A DNA stretch of 27,599 nt from contig JANNBJ010000080.1 of assembly GCA_031385325.1 (NCBI GenBank), positions 1-27,599 on the forward strand, given 5' to 3'. Shown in pieces: positions 23,215-27,599 of the stretch (its first letter is position 1; every line of letters starts with the position of its first letter). A program made the position numbers and the translations under genes. The stretch comes from SYFY01 sp031385325. Lineage in GTDB: Bacteria; Pseudomonadota; Gammaproteobacteria; Pseudomonadales; Azotimanducaceae. Under the pieces are notes generated by a model. That model was given only the letters and a program-made list of their open reading frames with translations. It was not told the DNA's origin and did not search any database.

Positions 23215-24742
23215 TCACAGGACCACATAGTTCACGACCAGGCCTGCCATGCTGAGCTGGAAGACAAACGTCGCAACGAGATACCAGTAGACAGGCCGAG
23301 ATGGCCGAACCCGCGCGTCCATGTGACGCCGTTGCAGCCAGAGCACAGCACCACATTGCAGCGGCGCCATGATGGCCGAGGTCAATGCGCCGATGGTGAC
23401 GAGGATTACCGGATTGCGAGCGGTCAGATACAGGATGAAGGCCAAGAGCGGAATGACGACGACATATCCACGAACCGCGCGCATGCGGACCTGCAGATTG
23501 GTGCGAGGAGTGACCCCAAGTGTGGCCAGATAATCTGCAAATCCCCGGCCGCCCGCCCCGATGCCAGAGATGACTGAGCTGAAAAGAATGAAAAAAGCAC
23601 CGATGCCGAAAATCACTGTTGCCCAGCTGCCAAGCACCGCTGAGAACATGTTCGAGAGTGAAGCAATCGTTGTCGTCCCTGATGGTCGCTCCGCGAGTTC
23701 ATGCAAGACACCCGCGCCAAGCACGTAAAACGGCAGTGTGGCGCAGGTGAGCAGTAACAAGGTCAGCACGACATCCGTCTGCATGACCTTCAACCATCCG
23801 CGTGCTCGTGTTGGCCACTGTGGATCGGATCGATCCATGCCGATACGTGCCGGATAGCCTTTTTCGACGCACCAGTAGGTGTAGGCGGAAAGTTCTGCCT
23901 GTTTTGACGCCGGTGTAGCCGTATACCGACAAGGCCAGCAGAAGCACACCGGTTGAAAATTCAAAGCTGAGTCCGTGCACGATGTCCGCGTGCGAAAGGC
24001 CGTACCGCGTGGTCTGCATGGCAATGGCGCAGATGAGCGTGCAGGCCGTGAACGAAATCACCATGCCGATCAGCCAGAATTCAAGCCGTCGATATGTGGA
24101 AAAACCGAGGATTAACGTTGCCACCACCGCGACGATGGCGGCACCGATCACATCGTTGATCGCGGGAAAGAGCAGCGCAATGGCTTGACCGCTGCCGCCG
24201 ACGATGCCTGCCATGGACGTGACGCCAGGTATGAACGCGAGCATGCCAAGCCAGATCGTCCACGAGACCGGTCCGATTCGACCAGGGATACGATTCATGG
24301 CGCGAATATAGGTGTCGCCGGTGGTCATCACGTATCGCGCAAACTCGGCCTGGACGATCGACTTGCTCCAGCACGACAGCAACACCCACCACAGCATGCC
24401 GAACCCCGCGATGGCGCCAAGACTCGAGGTGAGAATGATTTCGCCCGACCCCACCACGCTACCGGTGACTACGAGGCTGGGTCCTAGCCCCCATTATTCA
24501 TGAATGACCTGCTGCGGACGCCGATAGCAGCGAAAACACTCGGCGTGCTCCCTCCGCGTGCTCGACGTGCTGTCAAGCACGCCTGCGCGCACGAAGGTCC
24601 GCGCCACCCAGCGTTTTCACTACTCTCGACGCCCTCGCTACGACCCTTCATGAATAATGCAGGCTAGATGATGCAGTCGTTCGCGGAAACTCGATGGCGG
24701 GGCCATGACGAGTTCGGGGCGGCTGACGTAGGGATCGTTCAA
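23215..24742 (-). pseudogene. Nramp-family metal-ion transporter gene, interrupted by an insertion and frameshifted
   Basis: The remains read as an Nramp-like divalent-metal or related transporter with many membrane segments. The N-terminus is NDPYVSRPELV..PPSSFRERLHHL. It is then broken by the 180-bp element at 24484-24667 and resumes in the same frame as LGPSLVVTGSVVGSGEI, the family's first-helix motif. About 560 bases further on, GVKT is followed by an extra base near 23898-23900 that shifts AELSAYTYWCVEKGYPARIG into another frame; the rest runs normally to a stop at 23215. Two independent lesions make a functional product unlikely. The start is either TTG at 24742, which fits the family's DPYV opening, or ATG at 24706; neither has a clear ribosome site. 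The family call is firm, the metal is unknown. Confidence 0.85.
24484..24667. mobile_element. 180-bp MITE-like element, copy 2, inside the Nramp gene
   Basis: The same length and orientation as the copy at 45-228. The ends are CTAG followed by inverted repeats (24484-24505 against 24646-24667, 19 of 22 positions paired). Deleting 180 bp with one CTAG joins RLHHL to GPSLVV in frame, restoring a normal Nramp N-terminus. This is direct evidence for insertion at CTAG with a 4-bp duplication. In the gene's frame the element adds LACIIHEGS and a TAG stop, nearly the same tail it gives the flavoprotein remnant at 199-228. Confidence 0.85.
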
Positions 24743-24774
24743 TGTTGACTGATAGGCAGCCAAAACGCTGTCTG

Positions 24775-24828
24775 CCTGAAAGACGCCGTCAGCTTGAAAG
24801 ACGCCGTCAGCCTGAAAGACGCCGTCAG
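24775..24828. repeat. Three tandem 18-bp units upstream of the Nramp gene
   Basis: CCTGAAAGACGCCGTCAG, CTTGAAAGACGCCGTCAG and CCTGAAAGACGCCGTCAG are exactly adjacent and differ at one base. On the minus strand they read as (GVFQAD)x3 in frame with the Nramp remnant, but no start codon lies upstream before a stop, so they are probably leader DNA. The remaining bases to 24913 show no gene. Confidence 0.65.
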
Positions 24829-24913
24829 TCTGTGCATTGGTTTGTCAGTGCGATGACGTCGGAAGTTTCGAACATTCGCCAACGCCGAACCTGTCACATC
24901 CGTTCTGCAGTAT

Positions 24914-25414
24914 TCAGGCGGCCAGCCCCAGCAACTGCTTCACCCGGGTGGCGCGCTCGCCGTGACGAGTTTCTTCACGTCCGTTCTGGCGTAACAGTTC
25001 AGCGACCTGCGCATCCGGCTCGGCATCCGCCCAGACCTGATAGACCAGATCACCATCGGCTTCGCCTTGTTCCAGTGCAGCGATGATGTTTGCATCGCAG
25101 TCCAGCGACGTTGGTGCGAACTTGAAAAACGGATTGTCCTCGTTCGCGGGGAGTATGAATGGCGCGCCACCTTTGATCGTGATCGCCTTCAGCAGGCGAT
25201 GGGCATGGCCACGCTCTTCCTGGCCATTTCGACGCAGCAGCGCCTGGGCTTCAGGGTTGCCAACACCTTCTGCCAGGGTGAAATAGAACGCCTCGCCAAA
25301 ACACTCGATCATGGCGAGCACCTGCAGGTCTTCGACGCTTAATTGCTGGCGTGTCTTCAGGTGATCAAAGGCGTCAAACGCCTGCTCGGGATAACCGGCG
25401 GGGAGGGTGTACAC
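24914..25414 (-). CDS. Ferritin-like di-iron protein
   Basis: A 166-residue four-helix-bundle protein of the ferritin-like superfamily. Likely di-iron ligands are Glu37 (MIECFGEAFYF), Glu67 with His70 (QEERGHAH), an acidic residue in ALEQGEADGD (about 115-120), and Glu148 with His151 (REETRHGER). This E..ExxH..E..ExxH pattern is that of rubrerythrin, ferritin and related oxidases; no rubredoxin domain is present. The function could be iron storage, peroxide handling or hydroxylation. The start is the GTG at 25414 because GAGG lies 6 bp before it on the minus strand; a TTG at 25426 adds four residues. Confidence 0.78.
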   Translation of the reverse strand: MYTLPAGYPEQAFDAFDHLKTRQQLSVEDLQVLAMIECFGEAFYFTLAEGVGNPEAQALLRRNGQEERGHAHRLLKAITIKGGAPFILPANEDNPFFKFAPTSLDCDANIIAALEQGEADGDLVYQVWADAEPDAQVAELLRQNGREETRHGERATRVKQLLGLAA

Positions 25415-25599
25415 AAAAAACCTCAATCAGCAGATGGATGTTCGGCAAATTAGCTGAACCATGACGGGAAAGGAACCGGAAGCGGTTCGAGAAGGACCGT
25501 GGGTGGTGGTTTTCAGTACCGAGCCCGCGATTGCATAACACAAGAGGTTTGGCTCAACCATTTGTCAATCCACTTGGGCTGGTTGATGATCCCCAACTG

Positions 25600-25627
25600 A
25601 GAGCGAAGAGCGAAGAGCGGAGAGCGT
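25600..25627 (+). repeat. Four tandem AGAGCGN units overlapping a ribosome-binding site
   Basis: AGAGCGA, AGAGCGA, AGAGCGG and AGAGCGT run directly into the ATG at 25629. The GGAGAG at 25619-25624 inside the array is the likely Shine-Dalgarno sequence of the PH-domain gene. The 5' flank back to 25427 holds no gene. Confidence 0.6.
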
Positions 25628-25628
25628 G

Positions 25629-26180
25629 ATGAGTCAATCTACGGCGACCAGCAAGTTTGTCGATCGAGCGAGGTTCAATCCGCTGATACGACCCTATCTG
25701 GTTCTCTACGTCGCCATGTTTCTGGTGTTGCCGGTAGTGACCATCCCGCTGGCGATCCTGTGGGTGCTCGGCATAGGTCAGTGGTGGGCGCGACATTACT
25801 TCGACAAGCTCGAGTGTGAACTCAGTGACCGGTCATTGCGCTTTCGCAAGGGCATCCTGTTTCAGGTTGAGAAGACCATTCCGCTCGAGAATATTCAGGA
25901 TGTCACCTTTATCGAAGGACCGCTCTTGCGCCGGTTTCAGCTGAGCGTGCTGAAATTTGAAACTGCCGGCCAAAGTGCCCATGGTCAGGCGAATGCGATG
26001 CAGCTCATCGGCATCGTCGACGCGCTGCAGTTTCGCAATCAGATTCTGGCGCGTCGGGATGTCCTGAAAGATCGGGGTTCGATGCCTGCGGTGTCCGTGA
26101 ACGATGGGGTAACCTCGTCCATGCAGGCGATAGAGGCGAAGCTGGATGAAATCATCAGCCTGATGCGCGCGCGTGGATAA
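25629..26180 (+). CDS. Membrane-anchored bacterial PH-domain (bPH2/YdbS-like) protein
   Basis: A 183-residue protein with two adjacent hydrophobic segments near residues 23-55 (YLVLYVAMFLVLPVVTIPLA and LWVLGIGQWW) followed by a bacterial PH-like domain. The domain is recognised by YFDKLECELSDRSLRFRKGI, VEKTIPLENIQDVTFIEGPL and RRFQLSVLKFET. YdbS/YdbT-type proteins have this layout and no firm biochemical role. The final 30 residues (SSMQAIEAKLDEIISLMRAR) look like a short amphipathic or coiled-coil helix. The start at 25629 fits the GGAGAG site; a GTG three bases earlier is possible. Confidence 0.82.
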   Translation: MSQSTATSKFVDRARFNPLIRPYLVLYVAMFLVLPVVTIPLAILWVLGIGQWWARHYFDKLECELSDRSLRFRKGILFQVEKTIPLENIQDVTFIEGPLLRRFQLSVLKFETAGQSAHGQANAMQLIGIVDALQFRNQILARRDVLKDRGSMPAVSVNDGVTSSMQAIEAKLDEIISLMRARG

Positions 26181-26258
26181 AGCTGTCTGTTCTTGTCTGC
26201 TGGCGGCGTAGGCTCTTGATCGTGAATCCAGACACCAACACATCAACAGGAGAAATCA

Positions 26259-26900
26259 GTGTCCGAGAATCCGCTGCGCACTCGCGCCAAGGATCATCTG
26301 CCGACCGTGCTGCTCACGCTGCTGAGCATCGTGCAGGCGTTTTCCCTTGAACTGATGTGGGCGCATGTCACCACGCACGATGACCTCTACCATTGGTCGT
26401 TCATAACCCTGTTGAGCTGGGTGCAGATTTTTGCGACCTTCCTCGGAGTCCTCGTCATCTGGCTGATCTATGCAAGCCTCGTGATGAGATTTCGCTGGGT
26501 ACCCACCACCAGCGATTCAGTGTTTCCTTTCCTGATTGGCATCATCGAATTCACACTCATTGCAGCGCTTGGACCCCAACTGCTCTGGCGCTGGTTTCTG
26601 ATTCTCTCGCTGATCTTTGTGGTGATGGCCGGGGTGAGTCAGGTCACATTGCGGCGGGCGCGGGAAGATGGTGAGAACGACAGCTTTTTCTCCCTGGTCG
26701 GGCCGGCGGGGTGGAGAGACTATCTGTTCGTGGTATGGGTCAGCGGCGCGTTTCTTGTGGCTGGTCTGTACCTCTTGATGAGCGGTAATCAAAGCTGGTT
26801 CGCACTGATTGCACTGATCGTGGCCACCACCGCGCTGGCGATGCAGATGTACTCAACCGATGTGTTCTGGCGTCGTTCGGTAGCCAATCCGAATAGTTGA
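26259..26900 (+). CDS. Unrecognised membrane protein, probably six hydrophobic segments
   Basis: A 213-residue protein with about six hydrophobic segments, for example TVLLTLLSIVQAFSLELMW, WVQIFATFLGVLVIWLIYA and ALIALIVATTALAMQM. I do not recognise the family. Charged loops such as RRAREDGENDSFF suggest an inner-membrane protein with short cytoplasmic loops. The start is the GTG at 26259, with ACAGGAG at about 26246-26252 as a good ribosome site. It lies 78 bp after the PH-domain gene and 27 bp before the last gene in the window, all on the same strand, so these three may be one transcript. Confidence 0.72.
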   Translation: MSENPLRTRAKDHLPTVLLTLLSIVQAFSLELMWAHVTTHDDLYHWSFITLLSWVQIFATFLGVLVIWLIYASLVMRFRWVPTTSDSVFPFLIGIIEFTLIAALGPQLLWRWFLILSLIFVVMAGVSQVTLRRAREDGENDSFFSLVGPAGWRDYLFVVWVSGAFLVAGLYLLMSGNQSWFALIALIVATTALAMQMYSTDVFWRRSVANPNS

Positions 26901-26927
26901 AGGCGTTGGACTAACAGGGGTCTGGAC

Positions 26928-27599
26928 ATGAACAGATTTGAAACGTCATCTAACACGAGCAACGATTGGCGGGTTCGTCTCGGCGTCGGTGTCACGGGGA
27001 TGTGGCTGCTGCTTGGCATGGTCTACATCAGCAGCATTGTCGGGTGGGGAGAGTTTGTGCGCCAGCAGGCGCCGGACCTGGGGGAATTCCTCGGCGGTGC
27101 TTTTGGTCCGCTGGCTTTCCTGTGGTTTGTGGTCGGTTTTTTCCTGCAGCAGCGTCAGCTCGAAAACAACACGGCCATGCTGTCGCAGCAACTGGAGGTG
27201 ATGCGGCAGAGCGCGGCGCAGTCCGAAGTGCAATCGCGGGCGATCGCGGCGGATGAATTGCACTCTCGCCAGGATACCTTTCTGCGCATTTCGGAGATGG
27301 TCAGCGAACAGCTCGGCATGACCTCTGGCTGGTTGTACACGTCCTGGGCGGCAAGTGTGGGCGAAGAAGCCTTGAAAGGTCCCGGTGGTGCCCTCGACAT
27401 CTGGCGGACTCAGGGCGCTGGCGACAATGGCGCGTTCAATCGGGCCATTGCCCAGTCGATCTTTATCGGCAAGGTGAGTCCTGACGAACTTTTCTGGGGC
27501 ACGCCAATTCGCAGCGGCCACAGCAATAATTTTGTCGAGGCTTTCGAACGCCTGCTGCGATTGGCGGAGCGATGTGATGACGAGGGGGTGATTGCCGAT
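26928..27599 (+). CDS. Unrecognised membrane and coiled-coil protein, cut by the right edge
   Basis: The frame is open from the ATG at 26928 to the end of the window (224 codons seen). After a polar N-terminus there are two hydrophobic segments, LGVGVTGMWLLLGMVYISSI and FGPLAFLWFVVGFFL. A glutamine-rich coiled-coil stretch follows (QQRQLENNTAMLSQQLEVMR and beyond, about residues 69-110), then a more globular part with SEMVSEQLG and WGTPIRSGHSNNFVEAFERL. I cannot assign a family. The arrangement of two membrane helices plus coiled coil suggests an inner-membrane protein with a long cytoplasmic domain. The C-terminus lies outside the window. Confidence 0.68.
   Translation, partial: MNRFETSSNTSNDWRVRLGVGVTGMWLLLGMVYISSIVGWGEFVRQQAPDLGEFLGGAFGPLAFLWFVVGFFLQQRQLENNTAMLSQQLEVMRQSAAQSEVQSRAIAADELHSRQDTFLRISEMVSEQLGMTSGWLYTSWAASVGEEALKGPGGALDIWRTQGAGDNGAFNRAIAQSIFIGKVSPDELFWGTPIRSGHSNNFVEAFERLLRLAERCDDEGVIAD

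Noticed and set aside
24775..24828. CRISPR array
   Set aside because: The 18-bp units are directly adjacent with no spacers.
24742..25086. Plus-strand frame with ERRRQ repeats
   Set aside because: The repeat comes from the 18-bp tandem DNA units and the rest is antisense to the ferritin-like gene.

Overview
The window looks like a chromosomal segment from a GC-rich proteobacterium, most likely a gammaproteobacterium. The YaeQ-family protein, the style of the catabolic genes and the dense genes with strong Shine-Dalgarno sites (several with TTG or GTG starts) all fit. I see no rRNA, tRNA, CRISPR array, phage gene or intact transposase.

Layout. Positions 1-943 (minus strand) hold a decayed FAD/NAD(P)-binding protein gene, carrying an internal deletion with frameshift and a 180-bp inserted element. 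Next come an AIM24/TIGR00266 protein and an LLM-type flavin oxidoreductase. Two long palindromic elements fill 2684-3089. Positions 3202-7864 hold two paralogous pairs of a Zn-ribbon/OB-fold (DUF35) protein and a thiolase-like (Ltp/SCP-x-type) protein, in mirror-image order around a DNA polymerase IV gene. A GPH-type MFS carrier and a convergent enoyl-CoA hydratase follow. Positions 10577-14838 carry an NAD-dependent epimerase, a coupled run of two membrane proteins (the first ABA4-like) and a Zn-ribbon methyltransferase, then an aldo/keto reductase.

From 15014 to 17664 the minus strand has a NIPSNAP protein, a YaeQ protein and a Baeyer-Villiger monooxygenase. An array of small hairpins separates the last from an M20 amidohydrolase. 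A GNAT acetyltransferase and a pyridoxamine-phosphate-oxidase-like protein sit divergently from an AraC-type regulator. A cupin and a Rieske oxygenase follow. Positions 23215-24742 hold a dead Nramp-family transporter gene, and the window ends with a ferritin-like protein, a PH-domain protein and two unrecognised membrane proteins, the last cut by the window edge.

Function. The Ltp/DUF35 pairs, enoyl-CoA hydratase, Baeyer-Villiger monooxygenase, Rieske oxygenase, aldo/keto reductase and MFS carrier are gene types expected in breakdown of polycyclic, steroid-like, terpenoid or aromatic compounds. The substrate cannot be read from the sequence.

The most striking non-genic signal is a set of CTAG-bounded, terminally inverted elements. 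Two copies of a 180-bp element (about 92% identical) each interrupt a minus-strand gene. In both cases, removing 180 bp and one CTAG restores the reading frame exactly, which marks CTAG as the target-site duplication. Two further palindromes of 186 and 169 bp lie side by side, share the terminal sequence CTAGGAGCCTG apart from one base, and fold along their whole length.
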